Shown here in pieces: positions 18,709 through 28,141 of a stretch of DNA of 64,000 bases. The first letter of the stretch is position 1; the number at the start of each line of letters is the position of its first letter. The DNA is from Cohaesibacter sp. GTDB taxonomy: Bacteria; Pseudomonadota; Alphaproteobacteria; Rhizobiales; Cohaesibacteraceae. Location of the stretch: the NCBI GenBank assembly GCA_025210795.1, contig JAOAQZ010000030.1, positions 21,134 to 85,133 of the forward strand, written 5' to 3'. The notes beneath the pieces were generated by a model. It had not been told where the DNA came from. It saw nothing but the letters and a program-made list of their open reading frames with translations, and made no database searches. The position numbers were made by a program, and so were the translations under genes.

Positions 18709-21700
18709 ATGACCGTGCATCAGCTCTCTATCTCCTTGAATGATAAATATGAACAGGAGACAGGGACGGTATATATAACCGGTATCCAAGCGCTGGTGCG
18801 CCTGCCACTGGACCGGATTCGGCTTGATCGCCAAAATGGCTATCATACAGGGGGCTTTATCTCTGGTTATCGCGGCTCTCCCCTTGGCACTTATGACCAG
18901 CAATTGGGCTTTGCCAAACCCTATCTTGATGAGCATAACATCAAGTTCATTCCCGGGGTGAATGAAGAGCTCGCGGCAACTGCTGTGTGGGGCACACAAA
19001 AGAGCGGTCTTGCTGGCTCTGGCAGCGATTATGACGGGGTGCTGGGCATTTGGTATGGCAAGGCACCGGGGGTTGACCGGTCTTGTGACGCCTTCCGTCA
19101 TGCCAATTTTTCCGGCACATCGCCTTTGGGCGGTGTTTTGGCTGTTGCGGGGGATGACCCGCTGGCAAAATCCTCTACCGTTGTGTGCCAGAGCGAACTG
19201 GCCTTTATGGATGTAGAGGCACCGGTCTTTTCCCCGTGCGATATTCAGGATGTGCTTGATCTTGGCATGCATGCCTTTGAGATGTCGCGATTTGCCGGTG
19301 TCTGGACGGGTATGATTGCGCTTGCGGATATGATGGATGCCTCTGCCATGGTGAATATCAGCCCTAAGCGCCTGTCTTTCCTGCGTCCAGACGATGCCTT
19401 TAATCCGCGGCTAAAAGGAGAGATGAACCGGCTGATGGAGCTTAAAGGCCGCCTTGATCATGAGGTGACCTTGCGCGAAATGCGCTTGCCGGCTGCGCGG
19501 GAATATATCCGCCTTAATCGCCTTAATCGTGTGCGTTTCGGAGCGGAAAAACCGCGCATTGGTCTTGTGGTTGCAGGCAAGGCTTATCGGGATCTGCTTC
19601 AGGCTTTTGAGCTTTTGGGCATTAGTGAAGAGCGTGCCATTGCTATGGGGCTTGGGGTGTTCAAAGTCTCGGTTTCATGGCCGCTGGAGCCGACCGGTAT
19701 CCGCGACTTTGCCTCAGGGGTAGAGCGGTTGTTTGTGGTTGAGCATAAGCGCGCCATTCTTGAACCGCAAATCAAGGAAATGGCCTATGCATGGGACGCG
19801 GATGAGCGGCCTTCTATTTGGGGTAAGGTAACTCCGTCGGGCGAGCCATTCTTGCCGTCAGTGAAGGAAATCAGTTCTTTTGAGCTGGTTCCGGCCTTGC
19901 TCAAAATCCTGCCTGAAGATTTGGTTGCGGATGAGTTTCAGGTGGTGGCGGACCGGCTGTTGCAGCAGATGGATTATAGCCAGATCAATGCTTCTGCCGC
20001 AGCGCGTATTCCCTATTTCTGTTCAGGTTGTCCGCATTCAAGCTCTACTGTGGTGCCGGAAGGGTCGCGCGTGATGGCCGGGATTGGCTGTCATTCCATG
20101 ACCGAAGCGACCGGACGGATTACCGATTCCATGACCATGATGGGCGGTGAGGGGATGCATTGGGTTGGAATGCATGCCTTTGAAAAGGATGATCATGTCT
20201 TTGCCAATCTGGGAGATGGCACCTATTTCCATTCCGGTTATCTGGCTATCCGGCAGGCCGTGGCTGCCAAGGTGCAGATGACCTATAAGATCCTCTATAA
20301 CGATGCTGTGGCCATGACCGGCGGTCAGGCGGTTGACGGGGTTTTGACGGTTCCCAAAATCACCCACCAGATGAAGGCGGAAGGGGTGAAGAAGATCGTT
20401 GTCGTCTCCGAGCGTCCTCATCTTTATACAAGTGATGTGAAATTGGCGGCTGGTGTGCCGGTTTATCACCGCGATGAACTGGTGCGGGTGGAAGAAGAGC
20501 TCAAGGCTTTCCCGGATGTCTCTGTGCTGATTTACGATCAGACATGCGCGGCTGAAAAGCGTCGCCGCCGCAAGCGCGGCACCTATGAGGTGCCGGATTA
20601 TCGTCTCTTCATCAATGACCGGATTTGCGAAGCTTGCGGGGATTGTTCCACTCAATCTAATTGTCTGTCCATTGAGCCACTAGAGACAGATTTTGGCACT
20701 AAGCGGGCGATCAACCAGTCCAGCTGTAATCTTGATTTTACCTGCGCCAAGGGCTTTTGCCCCAGCTTTGTGCAGGTTGTTGGGGGCGAGTTGCGAAAAG
20801 CAGATGCCAATCAGCTCGATATTGAAAGCCTTGTCTCTGATCTGCCAGCGCCTAATAACGTCCTGCCGGATGAGACGCTCAATATTTTGATTGCCGGTGT
20901 TGGCGGTATGGGGGTGACGACGGTTGCCGCTGTGCTGGCGATGGCTGCGCATATTGATGGCCTTAACGCCTCAACAGTTGATATGACAGGTATCGCCCAG
21001 AAAGGCGGGCCTGTTACCTCACATCTGCGTCTTGCCAAAGGGGAGCGCGAGATCAATGGACCGCGGATTCCTGTTGCCTCGATGGATTTGATTCTGGCCA
21101 GTGATTTGCTGGTGGCAGGCACGCAAGAAAGCCTTTCCATGATGAATTTGGAGCGGACGACAGCCATTTGTAACAGCGCCTTGGTGCCAACGGCTGAATT
21201 TGTGCTCAAGCAGACCCTGTCCTTTGATGAAATGCGGCTGCAAAAGCTGGTGACAGAAGCTGCCCAAGAGGTGCATTTTGGTGATGCTGCGCGGGTTGCG
21301 GAAAAGCTTTTGGGCGATGCGATCTTTACCAATATGATCCTGGTGGGCCTTGCATGGCAAAAGGGGAAATTGCCGCTGTCTCTTTCCGCCATTGAACAGG
21401 CCCTTACCCTTAACAAGGCTGCTGTTGAGAATAATATTCGCGCCTTTCATATTGGGCGTGCGCTGGCCGCCCGCCCTGAGCGCGTGGACGCCCTGCTTCC
21501 AGAAAAGAGAGAGATTGTAGAGCGCAATTGGCAGGAGAAACTGGCCTTCTTTGAAGCCGAGCTTTCAGCCTATCAAGGCAAGGGCTATGCAAAACGCTAT
21601 CGCAAACAGATTGAAAAGCTGAAGGCGGCAGAAGAGGCCGCTTGCGGCAAAGTCGGTCCGCTGACAGAGGCCGCCGTGACCCAGCTTTACCGCCTGATGG

Positions 21701-22191
21701 CCTATAAAGACGAATATGAGGTGGCACGGCTTTACACCGATCCTGCTTTCATGACCGCGCTTGAGGAAAAATTCTCGCATTTTGAGGATATAAAACTGGA
21801 ATTGGCACCGCCATTCCTTCCCGGACGTGATGCCAAAACAGGGCGACCTAAAAAACGTGCCTTTGGCCGCTGGATGTTTAGCGCAATGAGTATTTTGGCC
21901 AAGTTGAAAAGCTTGCGTGGTACGCCGCTTGATCTGTTTGGCTATAGCGCGGAAAGACGGGCCGAGCGGCGCTGGATCAAGCGCTATCGGGCCGATCTGG
22001 ACTGGATTGCAGATCATCTGAATGCCGGGAATGCACAAGGCATGACAGGGCTTGCCCTTTTGCCTGCCCAGATCAATGGCTATGGGCCGATCAAAATGGA
22101 GGCTATGGCCAAAGCCGAGGCAAGACGGGACGAGGTGCTTGCTGAGCTAAGGGCAGGTTCATCTGCACCAAAATCGGTGGCTGCTGAATAG
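18709..22191 (+). CDS. Indolepyruvate ferredoxin oxidoreductase, fused alpha/beta form
   Basis: Oxidatively decarboxylates aryl (or branched) 2-oxo acids to acyl-CoA, reducing ferredoxin. The 1160-residue chain has, in order, a pyrimidine-binding domain from residue 20, a CSGCPHSSST motif, the thiamine diphosphate motif GDGTYFHSG near residue 502 ending in YKILYN, a cluster region CEACGDC near 640, and a beta-type domain with AGVGGMGVTT near 725. AAGGACCC precedes the ATG at 18709; the frame is open further upstream to 18574 but across the candidate operators. Length fits the fused form in alphaproteobacteria. Confidence 0.93.
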   Translation: MTVHQLSISLNDKYEQETGTVYITGIQALVRLPLDRIRLDRQNGYHTGGFISGYRGSPLGTYDQQLGFAKPYLDEHNIKFIPGVNEELAATAVWGTQKSGLAGSGSDYDGVLGIWYGKAPGVDRSCDAFRHANFSGTSPLGGVLAVAGDDPLAKSSTVVCQSELAFMDVEAPVFSPCDIQDVLDLGMHAFEMSRFAGVWTGMIALADMMDASAMVNISPKRLSFLRPDDAFNPRLKGEMNRLMELKGRLDHEVTLREMRLPAAREYIRLNRLNRVRFGAEKPRIGLVVAGKAYRDLLQAFELLGISEERAIAMGLGVFKVSVSWPLEPTGIRDFASGVERLFVVEHKRAILEPQIKEMAYAWDADERPSIWGKVTPSGEPFLPSVKEISSFELVPALLKILPEDLVADEFQVVADRLLQQMDYSQINASAAARIPYFCSGCPHSSSTVVPEGSRVMAGIGCHSMTEATGRITDSMTMMGGEGMHWVGMHAFEKDDHVFANLGDGTYFHSGYLAIRQAVAAKVQMTYKILYNDAVAMTGGQAVDGVLTVPKITHQMKAEGVKKIVVVSERPHLYTSDVKLAAGVPVYHRDELVRVEEELKAFPDVSVLIYDQTCAAEKRRRRKRGTYEVPDYRLFINDRICEACGDCSTQSNCLSIEPLETDFGTKRAINQSSCNLDFTCAKGFCPSFVQVVGGELRKADANQLDIESLVSDLPAPNNVLPDETLNILIAGVGGMGVTTVAAVLAMAAHIDGLNASTVDMTGIAQKGGPVTSHLRLAKGEREINGPRIPVASMDLILASDLLVAGTQESLSMMNLERTTAICNSALVPTAEFVLKQTLSFDEMRLQKLVTEAAQEVHFGDAARVAEKLLGDAIFTNMILVGLAWQKGKLPLSLSAIEQALTLNKAAVENNIRAFHIGRALAARPERVDALLPEKREIVERNWQEKLAFFEAELSAYQGKGYAKRYRKQIEKLKAAEEAACGKVGPLTEAAVTQLYRLMAYKDEYEVARLYTDPAFMTALEEKFSHFEDIKLELAPPFLPGRDAKTGRPKKRAFGRWMFSAMSILAKLKSLRGTPLDLFGYSAERRAERRWIKRYRADLDWIADHLNAGNAQGMTGLALLPAQINGYGPIKMEAMAKAEARRDEVLAELRAGSSAPKSVAAE

Positions 22192-22231
22192 CAGCCTTCC
22201 CTGAGATTTATTAATGCCTTGAGTAGGAATT

Positions 22232-23413
22232 CTATCGGTCCCCAAATTGACAGGCAGCCATAACCGCAGATGTATTTGGGTCACTGCAGGGAGATGTGAT
22301 GCCAATTCCCCCCATTGCGCCAAAGAATAGGGCCGCGCCCAACGCGAACCTTTTCTGGCGGCGATGCTCCTTCGCGAGATTTGGTCCCTGATTGGCGAGA
22401 ATATTGCGTGCTTGACGAGATGCATTTCGTGCATAGTCATGCGCCTCGTCAATTTCGACGCGAATATTCTTTTCATTGAGTATCACTCTGGATGCAATGA
22501 GAGTTCTGAATGCCAGCTTCCCCTTAAAAAGTGCCAAACCAGAGACATCCTGTTGCTGGATTATCAGATCATATTCGGACGGTACTTTGCCGCATTGATG
22601 CGCTATAAGCGCTGGAATGGTTCTCAAATAATAGTCAAATTTCCAGCCAGGGCCAACGCGCGCCAGCCGAGATTTGAAATTCAGACCAAGCGTCTTGCCG
22701 CGCATTAGCTCCGACTGCAAAATGCCAACGAGCTTAAGTGGGCTAAATCGAGCCATATGGGCGTTTCTTCCATCACCGGCTTCAACGTCAACTATGATCT
22801 TTGGTGTGTCTGCACAAAGCTTATCTTTGACGCGAATAGATGGCAGGCCGGGGAAAAGGGCATATTCCTTTCGGTCGATCAATTTATATCGGCCAGTGTC
22901 ACATGTATGATATGCATCCTGAATAACCGGAGGATAGAAGGCAACCGGTCTATCTACGGTTCTGCGGGCTCCGCGTTGAGCCTGTCTGAAATTTTGCCTT
23001 GCGAGTTCTTGGAAGTTGGGATTGCTGTCTTTCACCCCGCGCATATATTCTGTGTAGATTCTCAGAACTTCTGTTTCGATGACGTCTTCCGAGATTTCCT
23101 TTCGCCGTTCCAGTTCGGCCAGGAATTTCTGGTCTTCCATACGTGGGTCATTACTGGATGAGGGGGTGAAGTAGTATCCTGCCTTGGTCGCAAACGGATT
23201 TGCATAGACAATTAGCTCGTTATATTTATATCCCAGATGAGCCTTATGCAGTATCCAGTTACCCGTTCTTTTGGCGCGTTTTTTCCCTGGAACAAAATAG
23301 TTTGCAGGAATGCAGACATCACTATAGATGGCTTCGGCTGAGGCGGGACTGCTGGGTATTGCCAACATCAAGCCAATCGCCAAGATCTTAATCAATACTG
23401 AAAATTTTGTCAT
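22232..23413 (-). CDS. Exported protein of unknown function
   Basis: 393 residues from the ATG at 23413, beginning with a clear signal peptide (MTKFSVLIKILAIGLMLAIP... ending ASA). A second in-frame ATG at 23458 gives a 15-residue longer form. The mature part has several cysteines (for example DVCIPANYF, YHTCDTGRY, KDKLCADTP, AHQCGKVP), a basic helical stretch near residue 330 and a glycine-rich hydrophobic segment near the C-terminus. I recognise no domain. It is more A/T-rich than its neighbours, so acquisition is possible. Converges with the oxidoreductase gene. Confidence 0.75.
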   Translation of the reverse strand: MTKFSVLIKILAIGLMLAIPSSPASAEAIYSDVCIPANYFVPGKKRAKRTGNWILHKAHLGYKYNELIVYANPFATKAGYYFTPSSSNDPRMEDQKFLAELERRKEISEDVIETEVLRIYTEYMRGVKDSNPNFQELARQNFRQAQRGARRTVDRPVAFYPPVIQDAYHTCDTGRYKLIDRKEYALFPGLPSIRVKDKLCADTPKIIVDVEAGDGRNAHMARFSPLKLVGILQSELMRGKTLGLNFKSRLARVGPGWKFDYYLRTIPALIAHQCGKVPSEYDLIIQQQDVSGLALFKGKLAFRTLIASRVILNEKNIRVEIDEAHDYARNASRQARNILANQGPNLAKEHRRQKRFALGAALFFGAMGGIGITSPCSDPNTSAVMAACQFGDR

Positions 23414-23571
23414 AGCGATTGCCCCGGATAATGAGTTTATTGATTTAACATTGCCCAATATTTTTGGTTTTATGACGAAGGAATATATTCTTCTTCATCA
23501 GCGTTGAGGATGTGCCAGTAATAGTCAAGGGACCGTTGGTTTTTATTCTGTTTTCCGCGGGCTTTGGTCAA

Positions 23572-24594
23572 TTATGCGCCGAATTTCTGCGCCCAGCTTG
23601 GGAACAGATCGGGGGCGGGGTCGGCTTTCATAGGGGATGCTTCATAGACGCCGCGGGCGATGGCGCGGGCCATCGTGCTTGCGGCATAGGCTCCCAAGCT
23701 GACAAAGGCATCTTCGCTTGCTGGCAATTCTTTCTCGCCGTTTGAGAGCGCAAAGATCAGATCTCCGTCAAAAGGGGTATGAGAAGGCCAGAGGGCACGG
23801 GTAAACCCGTCATGGGCCATAATGGCCAGCCTTTTTGCTTGTGCTTTGGTAAGGGCTGCATCGGTTGCGATGATGCCAATGGTTGTATTGGCATTCTGGC
23901 CAGCCCCGCCTTCACGCATTGCAGACATTTTGGTTGCCGGTATATCTGTCCCATCTGGTATCTGGGAAGGAAGCCCAAGGCCACCAAATTCGTCCTTTTG
24001 CTCAAAAGGGGAAGCCCAGAAATGGGGGCTGTTGCCCATGGTGGCTTGGCCCAAGGCATTGACGGCCACAAGAGCGCCGATGGTGATGCCGTCCGGGGTT
24101 TTAAAAGATGCAGAGCCAAGGCCGCCTTTAAGACCTGCGGTTAGGGCACCATAGCCAGCGCCTGCGGTGCCGATTTCAAAGTTTTGTGCTGCATTTTCAG
24201 CCGCTTGCCAGCCCAAATCCCAATATGGGGATTGGCGCTGCCAGTTTTTATCTCCGCCATTGATGAGGTCAAAGATAATGGCCGCAGGTACGATTGGCAC
24301 CCGCACGGGGCCAATGGCAAAGCCGCGATTTTTGCTGCGAAGCCAGCTTTGCACACCGCCTGCTGCATCCAGCCCGAAGGCAGAGCCGCCGGAGAGCACT
24401 AGCCCGTCAACAGCTTCAACAGTTTGATCCGGATTGAGCAACTCGGTGTCGCGCGTGCCGGGGGCACCGCCAAGAATTGCGCAGGATGCAACCATCGGCC
24501 GGTCACAGATGAGCGCTGTTGTGCCGGATTTTAGCTTCGGGTCGGACGCGTTGCCCACTTTCAGGCCTTTGATATCAGTGATCAGGTTTTTCAT
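23572..24594 (-). CDS. P1 family (S58) peptidase, DmpA/BapA-like
   Basis: 340-residue Ntn-type hydrolase of the DmpA family, self-cleaved to two chains; relatives are aminopeptidases for D-amino acids or beta-peptides. Motifs include LSGGSAFGLDAAGGV, GTAGAGYGALT and the cleavage region NANTTIGIIATDAAL, where a threonine after asparagine would be the nucleophile (inferred; DmpA itself uses serine). AAGAGATG precedes the ATG at 24594. The start overlaps the end of the DMT transporter gene by 20 bases, so the two are coupled. Confidence 0.88.
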   Translation of the reverse strand: MKNLITDIKGLKVGNASDPKLKSGTTALICDRPMVASCAILGGAPGTRDTELLNPDQTVEAVDGLVLSGGSAFGLDAAGGVQSWLRSKNRGFAIGPVRVPIVPAAIIFDLINGGDKNWQRQSPYWDLGWQAAENAAQNFEIGTAGAGYGALTAGLKGGLGSASFKTPDGITIGALVAVNALGQATMGNSPHFWASPFEQKDEFGGLGLPSQIPDGTDIPATKMSAMREGGAGQNANTTIGIIATDAALTKAQAKRLAIMAHDGFTRALWPSHTPFDGDLIFALSNGEKELPASEDAFVSLGAYAASTMARAIARGVYEASPMKADPAPDLFPSWAQKFGA

Positions 24595-25600
24595 GAGCAT
24601 CTCTTGGGGCATCTGTTGGCGGTATTTTGGAGGAATAGGGTGTGGCTATTTTCGGATTTACCCTGGTCTTTATGCTGGCTTTTGCTCTTGAACTGGATTG
24701 AAGGCCAATAAAGAGCGAAGCCAGCACTGTGAGCATACCAAAGCTTTGGATAAGAGACAGGCTTTCATCCAGTACCAGAATAGCAAAGATCAGGGATGTG
24801 ACAGGAATGAGGGCTGTGAAAATGGCCGCCATAGAGGCTTCGATGCTCTTGATGGCGTAGCACCAGAGATAGAAGGACACCACGCTGGCGGTTAAAATGT
24901 AATAAAGCGCAAGGCCCCAGAAAGTTGCATCGCTTTCGCCCATCTGAAAGCCGCCATCCTGTACATACATAAGAGGAATGGTGATAGGGATTGCGATAGC
25001 ATGGACCAAGGTGGCAAGGGTCAGGGGCGGAATGAGGGCGGCGTAGCGGCGCGAGAGCACGGCAAAGGTTGCCTCAGAGCAGATAGCGGCAAATATGAGG
25101 CCATTGCCCAACCAGAGGGAAGGGGCAGGGCTTTGCAATGGGCTGGCGGTCTCTGATGCGCCGTGGGCACTGGGGCCTGCAAGATTAAGGCAGGCAATGC
25201 CAAGCACAGCAAGTGCAATGGAGAAGGCGGTTCGCACCGAGATTGTCTCGCGCAAGACAAGAAAACTGAGCGCGGCAATAACAGCGGGCAGGGCCGAGGT
25301 GATGATGCCTGCATTGATGGCCGATGTATAGCGAATACCGATCAGCATGAAGGTGGTGAAAAACACGACCCCGAAGAGGGAGAGGATGGTGATCTCAAGC
25401 CATTGCCTTGGGCTGAGGGCGCGCAAGATGGTGCTGACATTTTTTTCTGTCATAGCCAGAGGGACCAGCACGATTGTTGCCAGTATGAAGCGCAGCAACG
25501 CAAAGGAGGCTGGTGGCACTGTCTCGACAATGATTTTGCCAAGGGGAATGTTGCTGCCAATGAGAATCATTGCCAGAAGCAAGGCAGAATAGGCGCGCAT
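24575..25600 (-). CDS. EamA/DMT family membrane exporter
   Basis: 341 residues with ten predicted spans in two EamA repeats; for example MRAYSALLLAMILIGSNIPL at the start and FTALIPVTSLIFAILVLDES in the second repeat. The ATG at 25600 has AGGG upstream; an upstream extension to 25675 would cross the livJ terminator. The long polar C-terminal tail (residues 305-341) is unusual. Coupled to the P1 peptidase gene, it may export the product or substrate of that enzyme, but this is a guess. Confidence 0.85.
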   Translation of the reverse strand: MRAYSALLLAMILIGSNIPLGKIIVETVPPASFALLRFILATIVLVPLAMTEKNVSTILRALSPRQWLEITILSLFGVVFFTTFMLIGIRYTSAINAGIITSALPAVIAALSFLVLRETISVRTAFSIALAVLGIACLNLAGPSAHGASETASPLQSPAPSLWLGNGLIFAAICSEATFAVLSRRYAALIPPLTLATLVHAIAIPITIPLMYVQDGGFQMGESDATFWGLALYYILTASVVSFYLWCYAIKSIEASMAAIFTALIPVTSLIFAILVLDESLSLIQSFGMLTVLASLFIGLQSSSRAKASIKTRVNPKIATPYSSKIPPTDAPRDAHEKPDH

Positions 25601-25658
25601 CGGAAAACCCTGAAACAAGGCTGGTGGGCTTTTTACCCTGCCACTCGATGGCGCAAAA

Positions 25659-25691
25659 AGAAAGCCCCAAACCAAGGGCTTGGGGCTTTCT
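25659..25691 (-). terminator. Terminator of livJ
   Basis: AGAAAGCCCCAA / TTGGGGCTTTCT, twelve perfect pairs with a nine-base loop. On the minus strand it is followed by TTTTT, 25 bases after the livJ stop codon. Confidence 0.88.
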
Positions 25692-25715
25692 CTTTTATCA
25701 GATAGGACTATGACC

Positions 25716-26825
25716 CTAGTTCAGGTAGTCATACTTGCCATCTTTCCACTCGTAGAAAACATAACCAGGCAGAGTCACGTCACCTTTTTCGTCAAAGGAC
25801 AGCTTGCCGAGAACGGTGGCAAACTCGCCTTTGTTCAGGCTGTCGTTCACTGCGCTGTAATCGGTGGAGCCAGCAGCTTTCACAGCATCAACCCAAGCCT
25901 GGATTGCTGCATAGGTGTAGAGAACGTAACCTTCTGGCTCGATGCCTTTGTCACGGAACTTCTTAACCAGTGGAGCAGCATCCGGGTTCTTACGTGGATC
26001 TGGGGAGAAGGTCATCAGAGTGCCTTCACCAGCAGCACCGGTGATTGACCAATATTCATCGGTTACCAGAGCGTCACCGGAGATCAACTTGGTGTCCATG
26101 CCCTGTTCACGCATCTGGCGAACCATCAGGCCTGCTTCGGTGTGATAACCACCAACATAGAGAACGTCTACTTTGTTCTGCTTCAGCTTGGAAACCAGAG
26201 CAGTATAGTCTTTTTCACCTGCGGTATAGGCTTCATAAAGGGTCTCTTTGCCGCCGTTTGCTTTATATGCAGCAAGGGTCGCATCGGCCAAGCCTTTACC
26301 GTAAGCAGTTTTATCGTGAACGAAGGCGATGTTTTTGCCAGCATAGTTATCGGTCAGGAATTTACCTGCAACCATGCCCTGCTGGTCATCACGACCACAA
26401 ACGCGATAGGTGCCGCCGTCTTTGTTCGGGCGCTCATCGGTGAATTTAGGGTTGGTCGATGCTGGAGTGATCTGAACCACTTCTTCATCAGCATATACTG
26501 CGGAAGCAGGGATGGAAGAACCAGAGCAGAAGTGGCCAGCCATGAAGACAGCGCCTTTACCAACCATCTGGTTAGCAACAGCAACAGCCTGCTTAGGGTC
26601 ACAAGCGTCATCGCCAACTTCCAGAACCAGCTTTTCACCGTTGATGCCGCCAGCTGCGTTGATGTCAGCCACAGCCATTTCAGCACCAGCTTTCATCTGC
26701 TGACCAAAAGAAGCGTACTGGCCGGTCATTGGGCCTGCTGTGCCGATCACGATGTCAGCAAAAGCTGCAGGAGACAGAGCAAGGGTGGAAGCCAGGGCAA
26801 CGCCTGCCAAAAGTGCTTTTTTCAT
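25716..26825 (-). CDS. livJ: Branched-chain amino acid ABC transporter, periplasmic binding protein
   Basis: 369 residues with a signal peptide (MKKALLAGVALASTLALSPA ending AFA) and the type I binding fold of LivJ/LivK (IGTAGPMTGQYASFGQQM, NAAGGINGEKL, CSGSSIPAS, YGGYHTEAG-like LYVGGYHTEAGL). GGGAGAG precedes the ATG at 26825. It has its own terminator and a leader hairpin, consistent with high expression relative to the membrane parts encoded upstream. Ligand could be leucine, isoleucine, valine or another amino acid or amide. Confidence 0.93.
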   Translation of the reverse strand: MKKALLAGVALASTLALSPAAFADIVIGTAGPMTGQYASFGQQMKAGAEMAVADINAAGGINGEKLVLEVGDDACDPKQAVAVANQMVGKGAVFMAGHFCSGSSIPASAVYADEEVVQITPASTNPKFTDERPNKDGGTYRVCGRDDQQGMVAGKFLTDNYAGKNIAFVHDKTAYGKGLADATLAAYKANGGKETLYEAYTAGEKDYTALVSKLKQNKVDVLYVGGYHTEAGLMVRQMREQGMDTKLISGDALVTDEYWSITGAAGEGTLMTFSPDPRKNPDAAPLVKKFRDKGIEPEGYVLYTYAAIQAWVDAVKAAGSTDYSAVNDSLNKGEFATVLGKLSFDEKGDVTLPGYVFYEWKDGKYDYLN

Positions 26826-26858
26826 TAAATCTCTCCCATGAGATATTTTATTGTTCCT

Positions 26859-26882
26859 GATGCGGAAATTCCTCCCCGCATC
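26859..26882 (-). promoter_or_regulatory. Hairpin in the livJ leader
   Basis: GATGCGG pairs with CCGCATC over a ten-base loop, about 34 bases upstream of the livJ start codon. It may stabilise the livJ message or its end; no known riboswitch is recognised. Confidence 0.35.
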
Positions 26883-27009
26883 AATCTCTGGTGTGGTTTG
26901 CAAACCTGTTTGGTTTGTCATTATTAGGGCTTAAAAACTTAAAAGTTTCAATCCTAAATTGCTTTTTGCCGAAAGGAGGCGCTAGTTATGCCTTATCCTT
27001 TCGGATGGT

Positions 27010-27041
27010 ATATTGAAGGGTAAATTCTCACCCTTCAATAT
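27010..27041 (-). terminator. Perfect 12-bp inverted repeat after the liv operon
   Basis: ATATTGAAGGGT / ACCCTTCAATAT with an eight-base loop, 15 bases downstream of the last gene of the livHMGF cluster. No T-run follows on the minus strand, so it could be a 3'-end stabilising hairpin or an operator for livJ. Confidence 0.5.
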
Positions 27042-27055
27042 GACCTTGATATGAC

Positions 27056-27403
27056 CTAGCTGCTCTTTTTCTCGCGCCAGGAAAAGGGGCTAACCTTTTC
27101 ATACAGCCAGTGATATTGGCTGGTCATTTGCTTGGTGCGAGTAAAGCGGTGCCCGACATAGCCGAAGATAAGAAGAACAACCAAATCAACCAGATAATAG
27201 TGAAGGGACAGAAGGGTGCCTTCATAGAGTGCGAAATGCAGGAAGCGCACAAAGGCTGCCAGCAATAGCATATACATGAAGATCTGCATTGTCGGGCGCC
27301 ATGTCAGCGCAATGCCGCGACCTGACATCCAGGCGGCGCCGCCGCCGACAAAAACGGTGACAAGCAAGAAGACCCCAAAGGAATTTTCCCAAAGTAGTGA
27401 CAT
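27056..27403 (-). CDS. Small membrane protein of the liv operon (DUF6867-like)
   Basis: 115 residues with three hydrophobic segments (about 8-28, 38-58 and 63-83) and a basic C-terminal tail. AGGAGG precedes the ATG, twelve bases after livF ends. Proteins of this kind accompany liv operons in alphaproteobacteria, and I believe they are filed as DUF6867, though I cannot check this. Co-transcription suggests an accessory role for the transporter; no catalytic motif is visible. Confidence 0.75.
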   Translation of the reverse strand: MSLLWENSFGVFLLVTVFVGGGAAWMSGRGIALTWRPTMQIFMYMLLLAAFVRFLHFALYEGTLLSLHYYLVDLVVLLIFGYVGHRFTRTKQMTSQYHWLYEKVSPFSWREKKSS

Positions 27404-27415
27404 TGTCTATTCCTC

Positions 27416-28141
27416 CTAGTGCCGTCCGCCTTCCAGATACGCGGCCTGAACTTCCGGATTTTCCAAAAGCTCCCTGCCGGGACCTGAAAGGGTGATTTCA
27501 CCATTGATCATAACATAGCCGCGATGGGCCAGTTTAAGAGCATGATAGGCGTTCTGTTCCACCAAGAAGACGGTGAGACCCTGCTTTTCATTCAGCTCTT
27601 TGACCACCTCGAAAATCTGCTTGACCACAAGTGGTGCCAAACCAAGAGAAGGTTCATCAAGCATCAGCAGTTTGGGACGAGCCATCAGCGCCCGGGCAAT
27701 GGCCAGCATTTGCTGCTCGCCACCTGACAGGGTGCCGCCGCGCTGGGATTGACGCTTTTCCAGAATAGGGAAGAGGTCGAATACCATGCGCAGATCTTCA
27801 TCCATATGCTCGTAATTGATGACAGCTGCGCCCATTTGCAGATTTTCCATCACGGTCATGCGGCCAAAGATACGGCGGCCTTCCGGTGACTGGGCAATCG
27901 CACGATGTGCATTGTCATGTGTCGGCATATCGGTGATGTCTTCACCATTATAGGTGATGGTGCCTTCCCGTGCACGGGTTACCCCGCAGATGGTCATCAT
28001 GGTGGTGGATTTGCCAGCACCATTTGCACCAATGATCGTGACAATCTCGCCTTCATTGACATCGATATCGATGCCACGCAAAGCAACAATCTTACCGTAA
28101 TAGGTTTTAACGCCGCGAAGGCTTAACAGTGGTTGTGTCAT
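27416..28141 (-). CDS. livF: Branched-chain amino acid ABC transporter ATP-binding protein LivF
   Basis: One of the two ATPases of the uptake system. 241 residues with Walker A GANGAGKST, signature LSGGEQQMLAIARALM, Walker B LLMLDEPSLGLAP and the switch histidine after VEQN. The start overlaps the livG stop by four bases (ATGA). Confidence 0.97.
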   Translation of the reverse strand: MTQPLLSLRGVKTYYGKIVALRGIDIDVNEGEIVTIIGANGAGKSTTMMTICGVTRAREGTITYNGEDITDMPTHDNAHRAIAQSPEGRRIFGRMTVMENLQMGAAVINYEHMDEDLRMVFDLFPILEKRQSQRGGTLSGGEQQMLAIARALMARPKLLMLDEPSLGLAPLVVKQIFEVVKELNEKQGLTVFLVEQNAYHALKLAHRGYVMINGEITLSGPGRELLENPEVQAAYLEGGRH

